Assembly: GCF_028476545.1 (NCBI RefSeq)
Contig: NW_026731687.1
Span: forward strand, 186,001-250,000
DNA from: Physella acuta
Taxonomy: Eukaryota; Mollusca; Gastropoda; Physidae
Length of the DNA stretch: 64,000 nucleotides
Reading direction: 5' to 3'
Made by a program: the position numbers and the translations under genes. Positions within the stretch are counted from its first letter, which is position 1; each line of letters starts with the position of its first letter. This document shows positions 1 to 11,345 of this stretch, one piece after another. Under the pieces are notes generated by a model. The model worked only from the letters and a program-made list of their open reading frames with translations. It had not been told where the DNA came from and searched no databases.

Positions 1-1929
1 TTGCATGAAAGATGGCGGTGTGTCGGGTTCGAGGCTGGTTGGTCCAAACACAACATGTCTCCCTGCGTCAGATTGTTTGTTGTGTCCAAGTTTGGCGGAT
101 GTGTCGTCTGTCTCTTGCTTTGTTGGTTGTTGTGAACTTTTTGTTGAGCGGTCAAGAGAAAGGTCAGCGGTTGGACCAAACCGTCGAGCGCCATCTGGTG
201 ATGTGTTAACGGGACCAACATCTCGACCTGGTACTTCATGATGGTTGCTAGATGTCAAACCAAACTGATCTAGTTCTTTCCTCTGCGGTTCGGTGCTGTC
301 ATTTATAGCTCCAATACTCTGGGGATTTGGTCCAAACTTTCCGAAACTGTTTTGTTGTGGTCTAGAGTTTGAAGCTGATTGTTCTGTCCCATTTATCTGA
401 GGACTTGCAGCTGGTCCAAACTTGCCGATGCCAATTTGTTGCGGCTTGAAGTTTGAGACAGTTTCCTGTGTCACGTGAGTCTGAATACCTGGACCAAAGC
501 TACCTGTACTGCTGACTCGCTCACTACTGGCCTGGGAGGTGGGGTCAAGGTTATTGCCAGGATCAGGATTGATTGGACCAAACCTAACCTTCGGCCTTGT
601 CTCTGCCCCATCTGTAGGTGTGTGACTTAATGGTGGGGAGTTAACACGGCCTGTCGTGTTACCTGGTGACGTCAGCAAATGGTCGGGTATGCCTGGACCT
701 GGCGCCCGCGCCCCTATGGGATCCGTTTTGTTGTCTCTGTCAAGGCGAGCTGTGGTCAGACTTGGGGCCGGCTGTACAAGTGGGATCGTCCACCAGATGG
801 TCGCTAACAGGGTAGTCACTGGCACAGCTCTGGGGGTTAAACAACAACTTTTTAATATACATTACCAGTTTCATTTGACCACTCATCGTGTGTACATTTG
901 AGAAAAAAAATATTTCTTTAGTAAGTAGAAACAAAAATTATTATTAATTATTATTTGATGTTGTGTTTTTAAACTGATGAATAAACAGTAAAACTAATGT
1001 TTTAAAACTTCTTATAAAAAAATAATTCAAACGTATTCGTGTATTCTCAGTGTCTATTATTGAACTGCTGACATATCGAGCTCTTTCAATTCAATAAAAA
1101 TCGTGCTAATTGTATTTATGTTTGACAAAATGTTCCTTCTAATTGGCTTGTTATTTACTTTAAACAGTGCGCATATCCTTCAATATGTTTTATCGAGCGT
1201 TAATAGATTGAAACAAAAGTTTAAAATAAATATGTTATTACTTTGACAAGTTTTAAGCCACAAATATAAGACAAATGCGTAGCGTATTTTATGGTGCTTT
1301 ACGTTTATTTTGTTTTGTTTTAAGCTATACTTTAATTGTACACGTATTTACAAAATTAAATTATAAAACACTTCTTGTTTTTATACCACTCAAGCATTGC
1401 TGTATCAGATTGTTTTAGTTATATGCCATACCAAATGACACCATGAAAAGGTCATACAATGTCATACAATGTCATACTATGCTATATCTTGACAACTTCT
1501 CAACACACTACACAAGCACTAGGTTTTGAACATTTTTTCTAATCGCAGACAGTCATGCTAATACTTCATTGCCACCATGCCATAACTCTCAACAACAATA
1601 TTTATTCAAATAGCTCTAAATGTAATTTGTTTTCCAATAACTATAAGCAATAGTGTTTATACAATTAATATCTCTAAAAGGTATTTGTTTTCCAGTAACT
1701 ATAAATAGTAATATTTATTCCAACAATTTTAATAGTAACTTTTTTAACCATTACAGTGAACAATACTTGTTACCAAACTATGTTAATTCTAAATTTTGCC
1801 TGTAATTATTTTAAATGTTGTGTAATCAGATTCTATGTTGTTCGACTAGATTTAATAAAAAATCGATCAAATACTATTTGTGTATATCTTCCCCACTAAC
1901 CTGAGTAGGTGTAACAAAAAGATTGCCAT
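1..1929 (-). CDS. Secreted FGP-repeat protein, partial (3' part beyond left edge)
   Basis: This is a two-exon model. Exon 1 codes from ATG at 1929 to 1901 (donor CTCAG|GTTAGT). Exon 2 begins at 829 after a CCCCCAG acceptor and stays open for 276 codons to base 1. The join is phase 2 and gives an N-terminus MAIFLLHLLRAVPVTTLLAT, followed by more hydrophobic residues and then a polar mature chain, as expected of a signal peptide. The visible 286 residues are Pro/Ser/Thr/Asn/Gln-rich. They carry a degenerate motif (K/R/S)FGP at irregular spacing: RFGPIN, SFGPGI, GKFGPA, GKFGPN, DQFGL, RRFGPT, VFGPTS. No cysteines are seen in the mature part. I do not recognise the family. It shares strand, TATA promoter and secretion with the neighbouring chitin-binding genes, so it may belong to the same matrix, but no chitin-binding exon lies inside the window. 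Confidence 0.62.
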
Positions 1930-2008
1930 GTTCAGCCGTGGCACAAAATCTCCGTGATACACAAAACGTCAGAAATAATCTCCATTCCCTGCTGGACATT
2001 ATATAGGG
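1901..2008 (-). promoter_or_regulatory. TATA promoter and first exon of the FGP-repeat gene
   Basis: The minus strand reads CCTATATAATG at 1998-2008 (TATA core 1999-2005). It lies about 70 bases upstream of the ATG at 1929, so transcription probably starts near 1970-1975. A short upstream ORF may begin at ATG 1985 if transcription starts early enough. Confidence 0.5.
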
Positions 2009-2009
2009 C

Positions 2010-3900
2010 TGAGTCAGCCTCCATAGGTCCAGCCACTAATGGTTATGGTTGATTTATCGCAACACTACATCTAACATCAACGGTCCATAGGTTAGAGATG
2101 GGGGGTAGGAGGGACATTATTTGATGGGGTCCCACCAGCGGTGTGCTAATGGATAATGGAACGTTGGCCTATCAGAATTTGTTCCTTGTTTTAATTGCCA
2201 TTAATGTTTGACAGTCGGTGTTGATTTTGTTTCATGTTAATTGTATATTTATCTTAAAGATCTTTTTTAAGTTGGGGGGAGCAAGATATTTGTTTTGTTA
2301 GTTTTTATCATTGTTATACTAGGTTAAAACAGAAGGCGGATGTTATAAATAGTGACGGAATTAAATTGTGACAAAAATCTAAAAGTAAATTCCTTGTTGG
2401 AATGTTTATGGAAACATCATGACAATAATATGTTTAAAAAATTCTGTTAAGATTGGGCGCCTTTGTGGTAGAGAATACGGTACACGTTGCCGAATATAGT
2501 CTTGTTTTTATCAACTTAACAAACAAATATAGAGATATAAGAAGAATATATATTTAAAATAATTAAAAATTGTGTTTTTGCTTTTTTACATGTAGCTTCA
2601 CTTTTTACACAGACAACAAAATTTAAACCCGTATCATTATCTAATCATCTTTGTCAAGGTTATCAGACCACTAACGGCAAAACTATCCTATCTTTAAGTA
2701 ACGAGGAATGATCACCATTGGCTAAAAAAACACTGAATTCAACCTTTGCCAACCAAAACATCACAGCAATGTCTGAGTGTGTTATTGTGTTTAAAAGCTA
2801 TTTTAAAAAGTATTTGGATTTTATGTAACTTTTCTACAGCTCAAAAGAAGGGGACAAATATTGAAACAATCGACTTGCTCATTTAGTGTTAAGGTAATTC
2901 CCCATAGCCAGGTACAAACCAGAACACCCAGGACACGGAAACCTACACTAGGCTATCAAACGTCTAATCAAGTCTGGACCACAATGCTATTTTAACCTTT
3001 GGCCTCAGGCATCTCATTACCTGTGGAGATAAATGGAGGGATAGGAAACAGAAAACTTCAAACACATTTGTAATCGCTGGAGATATTGAATACAGAGGGT
3101 TCAGTTCGACTGGTGTGGAACCTGTGACATCTATTGCTTTTTACTGGTGACGTAGGTTACGTGATCTTCACACGTTGTTGTGGGATTAGGTTGTTTTAAC
3201 AACTTAGTTGCTTGTGCTGTTGTTTATTTATGTGGGCAGCAGGGGGTTGTATTTGCCCACGGGTCTACCGGGGAAAATACGAAAATACTGGGCCAATAGG
3301 AAAATATGGCCCCCCCCCCCCTTTCAACGGCGCCGTAATATGCTTAGTCGTGCTTTTTAAAAAAAAACAAATTTTTAAAACCATAGCATCGGCTGCTACC
3401 TCTCCATTTCATCTTCATCCATGCCAAAGATTAAAATTGAAGTTGATGGAGGATATATACACAGTGAAAAATTTCAATCTGAAGTTGGGGGCAACTTTAA
3501 CATTCCCGGTGCTCTTAGACACAGCCAGTCTACCCCTGGGGGCAGTGGTTGTTTTCTATCTCAAGAGCTGGTTTGTGCAGCTGTCACTAATACATTGTTT
3601 TGTTTACCTGTCTGCTGTTTATGTTTTAAGCAGTAGAGATTGTATGGCCATCTAGCACGTAGAGAGATTGTTCCAGTTCAATGATGCATGAATTACAAGA
3701 GCTGAAACTGTGGAGGGTTGGGAACACCGACAATATGTAGCAATACAGTATAATTAGGATTCGAACTCTTCTCTTCTAGGTCATTAGTCCCTTGAACTAC
3801 CGCTCGACCATGCCATCTTATAATTGTTTGTTGTCTTATAATGAACAGTTTTAACCATAAAGAGTAATATAAAGACACTATACAAAAAAAAACTGAATCA
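2010..3900. other. Intergenic, no gene seen
   Basis: AT-rich DNA separating the FGP gene promoter from the 3' end of gene A. It holds a poly-C run near 3309-3321 and a tRNA-like SINE fragment near 3745-3820. The short open frames at 3.2-3.65 kb have no splice or family support. Confidence 0.6.
3745..3820 (-). repeat. tRNA-derived SINE fragment
   Basis: On the minus strand the sequence reads like a tRNA: an A-box-like TGGTCGAGCGGTAG, then about 30 bases later a B-box-like GAGTTCGAATCC. No anticodon stem or intact cloverleaf is evident, so this is a SINE head and not a working tRNA gene. Confidence 0.45.
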
Positions 3901-3926
3901 ACAGAACTTGATGTATTGAAGGTTCG

Positions 3927-3932
3927 TTTATT
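3927..3932 (-). terminator. Poly(A) signal of gene A
   Basis: AATAAA on the minus strand, about 120 bases past the stop codon of gene A at 4052-4050. Confidence 0.6.
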
Positions 3933-4049
3933 GAAACTCGACTAAAAAAGCAAAGATACATCAGGTTATTGATGGGCTAGGTGGGGAAGGTACTGGTTTA
4001 TATGTTTCTTATGTTGTTTCTGAAATTTCCCTCTGATACATTGTGAGAC

Positions 4050-6137
4050 TTAGTATTTAGTTCCCTGTTGGCTGTTGGTGTTACCATAGTTGGTGGTGCC
4101 GTAGTTGGTGGTGACTGGGGCAACTGTAGAAAGAAAGAAACCATTCATGATTGCTTTGAGCAATTGACCTATCCGTAAATAGTAAATTTAACAATTATGA
4201 TTGTTGTAAACTGTTTTTGACTCAATAATTTAACTTTCACAAAAGTTTTAAGTAATTTGCTTTTTGGTTCAAATCCTCATGGCGTTCAGTGGAACAATAA
4301 CTTCAGTGACTCTTCAAAATAAATGGCTCAATGACTTCACTCCCACATACATGCACTCGGACTCGGATGTTATTTAAATGATGAAGTGAACGTAACGTGG
4401 ATACTGTTTAGATGATGAAGTGAACGTAACGTGGATACTGTTTAGATGATGAAGTGAACGTAACGTGGATACTGTTTAGATGATGAAGTGAACGTAACGT
4501 GGATACTGTTTAGATGATGAAGTGAACGTAACGTGGATATTGTTTAAATGATGAAGTGAACGTAACGTGGATACTGTTTAGATGATGAAGTGAACGTAAC
4601 GTGGATACTGTTTAGATGATGAAGTGAACGTAACGTGGATACTGTTTAGATGATGAAGTGAACGTAACGTGGATACTGTTTAGATGATGAAGTGAACGTA
4701 ACGTGGATACTGTTTAGATGATGAAGTGAACGTAACGTGGATACTGTTTAGATGATGAAGTGAAAGTAACTGACCGTAGACACAGGACTGGTCGGGCACA
4801 CATTTGCCAGCCTCGAATCTGTAGTAGTTGTCACACTGGCGATAGAGGGCCTCGCCGTAGTAGCACTCGAAGTAGCCGTAGCAAGCGTAGGGGATGGCGT
4901 AGGTCTTGCCGTCATCTTTTTGGCCGCATGGGTCTAGAGACAAACAAACAGAGCGAAGAAAGCTTTAGTCTAGGACAGGTAGTGAGTATTGATGAGCTAA
5001 ACCAACTCGGGTTTTAGAAGAGTGTATAATAAAATGTTTCTTACAGTTTCCATTTGAATAATCATTGTAGGATTGACCTTGGTTGTTGTATTGACCTTGG
5101 TTATTGTATTGACCTTGGTTGTTGTATTGACCTTGGTTGGATTGACCTTGGTTGTTGTATTGACCTTGGTTGTATTGACCTTGGTTGTATTGACCTTGGT
5201 TGTTATATTGACCTTGGTTGTTGTATTGACCTTGGTTGTTGTATTGACCTTGGTTGTTGTATTGATCTTGGTTATTGTATTGACCTTGGTTGTATTGACC
5301 TTGGTTGTTGTATTGACCTTGCTTGTTGTAACGGCTAAAGAGACGGTTAGCCCTTCTGTTCTTGCGGCTTTTCCGTGGAGCGTAGTTTGCAGCACCATAG
5401 CTAGACTGGCTGGTGTAGCCGGTGGGTTGGCTGGTGTAGGCTGGCTGTTGTTGGTTGTAGGCGTCGACGTGCTGGGTGTTCACGTAGTACAAGAAGGCGC
5501 CGTCGTTTGAGTAGTCGGAGCTTTGTGGGCTGGCGGTTGGTTGGTTGTTGTAGGTGGGTTGGGCGTTGTTGTAGGTGGGTTGGGCGTTGTTGTAAGTGGG
5601 TTGGGCGTTGTTGTAGGTGGGTTGGGCGTTGTTGTAGGTGGGTTGGGCGTTGTTGTAAGTGGGTTGGGCGTTGTTGTAGGTGGGTTGGGCGTTGTTGTAG
5701 GTGGGTTGGGCGTTGTTGTAAGTGGGTTGGGCGTTGTTGTAGGTGGGTTGGGCGTTGTTGTAGGTGGGTTGGGCGTTGTTGTAAGTGGGTTGGGCGTTGT
5801 TGTAGGTTTCAGGTTGGGCGTTGTTGTAAGTGGGTTGGGCGTTGTTGTAGGTGGGTTGGGCGTTGTTGTAGGTGGGTTGGGCGTTGTTGTAGGTGGGTTG
5901 GGCGTTGTTGTAGGTGGGCTGGGCGTTGTTGTAGGTGGGTTGGGCGTTGGTGTATGTGGGTTGGCTGTTGGTGTATGTGGGTTGGCTGTTGGTGTATGTT
6001 GGTTGGCTGTTGGTGTATGTGGGTTGGCTGTTGGTGTATGTGGGTTGGCTGTTGGTGTATGTGCTGTTTTGAGGAGCCACGTTGTATTGTGCTAATACAG
6101 CAGCCACCAGGCTCAGTGCTATGATTGGTCCAAACAT
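4050..6137 (-). CDS. Gene A: secreted Q/N/Y-rich repeat protein with C-terminal CBM14 domain
   Basis: Three coding exons: 6137-5045, 4933-4775 (159 nt) and 4123-4050, all joined in phase 1, giving 441 aa. Residues 1-16 form a signal peptide (MFGPIIALSLVAAVLA). Residues 27-200 are about 24 heptads, YTNSQPT changing to YNNAQPT. A spacer of about 50 residues and a strongly basic stretch (RKSRKNRRANR, about 251-265) follow, then about 16 GQYNNQ hexads. The pre-domain motif DYSNG leads into a CBM14 chitin-binding domain (365-417) with six cysteines spaced C-x14-C-x5-C-x9-C-x10-C-x5-C. The tail begins VAPV and ends NTNSQQGTKY. The basic stretch fits furin-type sites (RKSR, RANR), so the two repeat halves may be separated during secretion. 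Likely role: extracellular chitin-bound structural protein; the tissue is unknown. Confidence 0.88.
4376..4765. repeat. 34-bp minisatellite in last intron of gene A
   Basis: About 11.5 copies of a 34-bp unit containing GATGAAGTGAACGTAACGTG. Units are nearly identical. The array runs straight into the splice donor of the chitin-binding exon (exon end at 4775). Confidence 0.9.
4775..4933 (-). other. CBM14 exon of gene A (159 nt, phase 1-1)
   Basis: Acceptor TCTCTAG and donor G|GTCAGT. It encodes YPCGQKDDGKTY and onwards, with six cysteines and the aromatic-rich core YGYFECYYGEALYRQC. At nucleotide level only about 6 of 159 positions differ from the first CBM14 exon of gene E, 42 kb away. Confidence 0.9.
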
Positions 6138-6669
6138 GATTGATGGCTTTGTGGGTGAATGTGTCTAAAAAAAATTATACGAATAAACGAATAAAAAAAT
6201 CAAACTATCAATTGGATAAGATAAACAATTAATCAAATTTAGTGTCTAAAATCTCAGACTAAGGGGAGTTGGGTTGAATAAGTAGATATACCTTTAAATA
6301 AGAAAAAAAAATCTCAATCGGGATATTTTAAAATCAGATGCAGTGATAATAAAACAAATATTAAAAAAATAAAAAACGTTACAATAATAAGCTTTAAAAT
6401 GCTCTCTAATGTTTAAAAAAAAATAATTTTTAAGACTTACTTTTTTAAAAAACGCTTTTGGCACTAGTAAAATCACTTACATAATTTCTAACTTATTCAA
6501 AATTTATTATTATAAAGGTTTTATTGTTTCATTTTCTACGTTTTAGTAAGTCAACATCAAATTTGACAGAACATATTTACTTTAAAACCACAACAATCTC
6601 TGGCGATCTCTAAAAGACAATAAATAATTTGCCACCTGTCAGGCAAGAAACCAACCATCCGTGACCAAT

Positions 6670-6918
6670 CAGAGGCGTAGCGAGGGGGGGGGGGACATAT
6701 ATTCAAGGGCGACGACCTTAGGGGGGGCGCCAAAATGGGTTGGAAAAACAAATTGAAAGTTAAATCGAAAGTTTGAGGGGGGGGGGGTGCAAATGACAAG
6801 TTCGAGGGGGGTGCAAATCGAAAGTTTGAGGGGGGGGGGGAGGTGCGAATCAAAAGTTTTAGGGGGGTGCAAATCGAAAGTTTGTCCCCGGGCGCCGCGA
6901 AGGGTCGCTACGCCTCTG
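6670..6918. mobile_element. hAT-like MITE, CGTAGC family, copy 1
   Basis: A 249-bp element with terminal inverted repeats CAGAGGCGTAGCGA / TCGCTACGCCTCTG. It is flanked by an exact 8-bp target duplication TGACCAAT (6662-6669 and 6919-6926). The inside is G-runs alternating with GGTGCAAATCGAAAGTTT-like units; it has no coding capacity. It lies in the first intron of gene A. Confidence 0.85.
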
Positions 6919-7275
6919 TGACCAATAGTTCACCGTGGTCGGCTCGATGATCAAGCGCCCACTTGTATTTAACCTTGTTAATTAAATTTTAATGACTAAT
7001 TTAATTTTAACTAGATTAAAAGTTTAATATTCTTGCATTGTCATCGCAGACGAATGCATCAGAGGTGGGTTTAAACTGAATTAGCCAATGTAATAGTCCG
7101 GCAGTTAATGTACGCAGCAGCTAACTTGCATATTAATTCAACAGTTAAATATTAACTTACACAAGTCAACTTACAGAACCGAGTTAAGTTAAACAAAACT
7201 TTTATTACTAAAAAGTTAACTTACAAAAGAAATTACTTACACAACAGATCTAAAGTTAAACAAAAGTTAACTTAC

Positions 7276-7329
7276 CTACAGAAGAGGGGAACTGAGTCTG
7301 CCTGCTCTAGACATTAGCTGACATTTATA
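7276..7329 (-). promoter_or_regulatory. TATA promoter and non-coding first exon of gene A
   Basis: CTATAAAT on the minus strand (7323-7329). About 45 bases downstream is a donor TGTAG|GTAAGT (exon end 7276). The first exon would be roughly 7300-7276. Its intron reaches the acceptor TTTTTAG before 6164, and the ATG follows at 6137. Confidence 0.6.
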
Positions 7330-7879
7330 GTCTACTTGAGCCGGAAAATATTGCTGCCCGATTGCGTTAATCTCTGATTGTATCTACATCTCCATTGTTT
7401 CGGTAATTAAAAATTCAAATCTGTCAAACTAATCCTTGAGTCGATTAAGTCCCATTGTTTGAATCGAACTGGTCTAGAGAAAATAAATTCGTTTTGAAAT
7501 CTTGTCATTTATCTCGGCAGTTTAAAACGATGACGCAACTTAAGCCATAATAAAATTAAAATATAATCCTCATTTAAAATTTAGAAGCTGAAATAAAATA
7601 CGAAACAAATTTAAAGAATTTTAATTTCTCTTGTCTAATGTTAGATCGCGACTGTTAAGGTCACCCATAAACATAAATTAAGTCACGTCACACTGTGGGG
7701 GTGGAGAGAGGGGGGGTAGAATTTGCTGAGGTTGTACTAAGCGATGAAGAGGCCAGATTTTTTAAAAACTTAAAAAATTTAAATTTTAAAATGACAGTAA
7801 AGGGGAATGACGTATGATTGTCGTTAGAATTTTTTAGAGAGCATCTGAGTACTTGGTGACGTCATGAACATACCTGTGA

Positions 7880-8835
7880 GATTGTGGGGCTGACTGAGGG
7901 GGTTGTTCATGTGTGGTTGTGTGGCTGACTTAGCGGTTGGTCATGTGTGGTTGTGGGGCTGACTAAGGGGTTGGTCATGTGTGGTTGTGGGGCTGACTAA
8001 GGGGTTGGTCATGTGTGGTTGTGGGGCTGTGGGGCTGACTAAGGGGTTGGTCATGTGTGGTTGTGGGGCTGACTAAGGGGTTGGTCATGTGTGGTTGTGT
8101 GGCTGACTAAGGGGTTGGTCATGTGTAGTTGTGGGGCTGAATTAGGGGTTGGTCATGTGTAGTTGTGGGGCTGAATTAGGGGTTGGTCATGTGTGGTTGT
8201 GGGGCTGAATTAGGGGTTGGTCATGTGTGGTTGTGGGGCTGACTAAGGGGTTGGTCATGTGTGGTTGTGGGGCTGACTAAGGGGTTGGTCATGTGTGGTT
8301 GTGTGGCTGACTAAGGGGTTGGTCATGTGTAGTTGTGGGGCTGAATTAGGGGTTGGTCATGTGTAGTTGTGGGGCTGAATTAGGGGTTGGTCATGTGTGG
8401 TTGTGGGGCTGAATTAGGGGTTGGTCATGTGTGGTTGTGGGGCTGACTAAGGGGTTGGTCATGTGTGGTTGTGTGGCTGACTAAGGGGTTGGTCATGTGT
8501 GGTTGTGTGGCTGACTAAGGGGTTGGTCATGTGTAGTTGTGGGGCTGAATTAGGGGTTGGTCATGTGTAGTTGTGGGGCTGAATTAGGGGTTGGTCATGT
8601 GTGGTTGTGGGGCTGAATTAGGGGTTGGTCATGTGTGGTTGTGGGGCTGAATTAGGGGTTGGTCATGTGTGGTTGTGGGGCTGACTAAGGGGTTGGTCAT
8701 GTGTGGTTGTGGGGCTGACTAAGGGGTTGGTCATGTGTGGTTGTGGGGCTGACTAAAAGGGTTGTTTATGTGTGTTTGTGGGGCTGACTAAGGGGTTGAT
8801 CATGTGTGGTTGTGGGGTCGCTGTGTGGTTGCAGC
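7880..8835. repeat. 34-bp minisatellite with higher-order pattern
   Basis: About 28 copies of a unit containing CTGACTAAGGGGTTGGTCAT. Variant units (GACTAAGG versus GAATTAGG; TGTGG versus TGTAG) recur in the same order about every 200 bp near 8.1, 8.3 and 8.5 kb, showing block duplication. Confidence 0.9.
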
Positions 8836-8954
8836 TACTAATAAATATAATGCCATGTAAAGTTATTTTGTAGGCTTATTAGATAACTAGCCGTCCCGGC
8901 CAGGCCCTGCTCTGGCTTCTGTGAAAAACCTTTCTGTTAAACACCATTACTTGT

Positions 8955-9400
8955 GTGTTTAGTAATCATCATAAACCCGGCATTGCCCACCCAAACCACA
9001 ACCAACCAAAAAAAACAAAACGCAAACATAACGCTAACACAATTACATATACAAACGAAAACAAAAACCTAACAACAAACCCAACCACAACCACAAACAC
9101 CAATACAAACACAAAGAAAAAAACAAACGAAAAAGCAAACGAAAACAAACCAAACCCAAACGCAAAACCAACCACAAACACAAACCCAAAGAAAAAAACA
9201 CAAACGAAAAAGCAAACGAAAACAAACCAAATCCAAACGCAAAACCAACCACAAACACAAATACAAACACAAACCCAAAGAAAAAACACAAACGAAAACG
9301 AAAAAAAGAAAGAACAAAAATGAACCAAATCAAAACGCAACCACTAACGCAAACCCAACCTAAACACAAAGAAAATACTAACGCGAACATAAACGCAAAG
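8955..9400. repeat. A/C-rich low-complexity tract
   Basis: Degenerate ACAAAC/CAAACG-type repeats free of stops on both strands, hence spurious long frames. The motif CTAGCCGTCCCGGCCAGGCC just before it (8889-8908) recurs near 27437 and is probably the end of an unidentified interspersed repeat. Confidence 0.7.
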
Positions 9401-10081
9401 TGCTCACAGTCTAGCCCGGGGCAGAATCGCCTGTTTCAGCTTAATAATCGACTATAGTACCCCAACTTATTCAGTCTTTTGCACTCACTTAAACGAACGT
9501 AGGTGCCAAACCAAACCAAATGAACAATTATAATACTCCAAGCTTATTCGTAAAATAACTACAACATTTGCACTTGATCAATCCCCGCTAATTATGTAAT
9601 TATTTTTTTCCCAACACCAAAACAAAGTAATAAAAAGTAAATTCTTTTCCACTAATGCAATGTTTTATAAAGGGAAGTAATTTTGTTTTCCTAATTTATC
9701 AAAGGGAAGTAAGTGCTAAAGGACTAAATATAAATAATTTTCAGACATAATTAGAATTTTTGTTATTTTTTTAAAATTGTGTTTAATGAACATGCCGACA
9801 ATTATTACTATCAGTTTGAAAAATGAAAATTATTTCCCAACACTTTCAATAGTAATTTTATAACTTATAAATTTAGACTATCAGCACGATAATACAATTA
9901 AATCCATACAAGTATGTCAACGACAAACAAACTTATTTTTACATACAGAATTGAGCTTTATATATTAGATGTATAGTGTACAGTGTATGTTAATGACGTC
10001 ATGTAAAGTATATTGTGTAGATTTAACACCGTATGAATGGTTGAATATCGAGCACCAGTTTATAACGTTGGGGAGGTAGGC

Positions 10082-10450
10082 ATGATGTCAACATTTTGTT
10101 AACTTGTGTTATGAGATGATGTCAACATTTTGTTAACTTGTGTTATGAGATGATGTCAACATTTTGTTAACTTGTGTTATGAGATGATGTCAACATTTTG
10201 TTGACTTGTGTTATGGGATGATGTCAACATTTTGTTGACTTGTGTTATGGCATGATGTCAACATTTTGTTAACTTGTGTTATGAGATGATGTCAACATTT
10301 TGTTAACTTGTGTTATGAGATGATGTCAACATTTTGTTAACTTGTGTTATGGGATGATGTCAACATTTTGTTAACTTGTGCTATGGGATGATGTCAACAT
10401 TTTGTAAACTTGTATCATGAGATGATGTCAACATTTTCTTAACTTGTGTT
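10082..10450. repeat. 34-bp minisatellite
   Basis: About 11 copies of a unit containing GATGTCAACATTTTGTTAAC. Unit length is again 34 bp, but the sequence is unrelated to the arrays at 4.4 and 8 kb. Confidence 0.9.
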
Positions 10451-10993
10451 ATACTGCAGCCAAAAGCGTGTGTTGTTTTAATTAATTCAATTCTCATAGA
10501 CACCCGCTGTTTGTTTCTGGATCATACCCAGAAGGCTAGAGGAACTGTGTATGTGTGTTGTTTGTTGCTTTTTTTTTAAAATATATTTCGTGGGCAATGT
10601 GAAATACAATTATTGACTTAGTTGTCTGTTTGTAAAAAAAATATATTATTCTAATTAAATATATAATAATGAATTACTAATTAAATTTTAAAATGTGGTC
10701 ACTTTGTTATGTACTGAATATCTTGACTAAAATGTAAGAAGCTACCCACGCATTTCTCTAGTTATTTTAAATACTGGGCATTATTATATATTTTACGACA
10801 ATCATTTATTTTTCTCATTTTAAGTGCATAATTATACACAAGCTAGTTATTAAAACATTTTGTATGAATTTTTTTATGCCTTTTGTCCTACAGGCTTTGC
10901 TGTTAGTTACTAACACAGGCCTGCTAGTGTTTGTTTTTTATCACTATGTTAAGTTACTATACCGATTTGTTGTTATAAGGTTCTAGTTGTTGT

Positions 10994-11213
10994 CAGTGTT
11001 TCTTCCAGACTTTTTTTCCGGGGGGGGGGGCACTTGAAAAACTCGGGTGGGGGGGGCTTTAGACTTTCTTCGGGGGGGGGGGAGGGGGCAGACACTGTTA
11101 AAAGTATATATTTTCTATATAAATTTCATTTCGTTCGGGGGGGGGCGGTAGATTTTCTTCGGGGGGGGGGGGGGGGCGGAGCCTCCCCGAAGAGATGCCT
11201 GGAAGAAACTCTG
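10994..11213. mobile_element. hAT-like MITE, GTTTCTTCCAG family, copy 1
   Basis: Terminal inverted repeats CAGTGTTTCTTCCAG / CTGGAAGAAACTCTG flanked by an exact 8-bp duplication GTTGTTGT (10986-10993, 11214-11221). The inside is G-runs around a TATATTTTCTATATAAATTT core. It is inserted in a short TTCTAGTTGTTATAAGG repeat. Confidence 0.85.
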
Positions 11214-11221
11214 GTTGTTGT

Positions 11222-11345
11222 ACCGATATAGTTGTTACAAGGTTCTAGTTGTTATAAGGTTCTAGTTGTTATAAGGTTCTAGTTGTTATAAGGTTCGAGC
11301 TGTTATAAGGTTCTAGTTGTTATAATGTTATAGTTGTTATGTCGT
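11222..11345. repeat. 17-bp tandem repeat
   Basis: Six to seven copies of GGTTCTAGTTGTTATAA. The same unit precedes the MITE at 10994, so the MITE split the array. Confidence 0.75.

Noticed and set aside
3745-3820. Functional tRNA gene
   Set aside because: Only A- and B-box-like blocks are present; no consistent acceptor, anticodon and T stems. Treated as SINE, as are the pieces at 23.4, 25.1, 51.8 and 52.1 kb.
5507-6124. Plus-strand frames over gene A rich in VGRCC / VVVGGLG
   Set aside because: Antisense shadows of the heptad repeat of gene A; the minus strand has the signal peptide, splice sites and CBM14 exon.
7880-8835. CRISPR-like array
   Set aside because: The 34-bp units are contiguous with no unique spacers, and the DNA is eukaryotic.
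8955-9390. Lys/Asn/Thr-rich and Phe/Val-rich frames
   Set aside because: Low-complexity A/C tract without stops on either strand; no other coding evidence.
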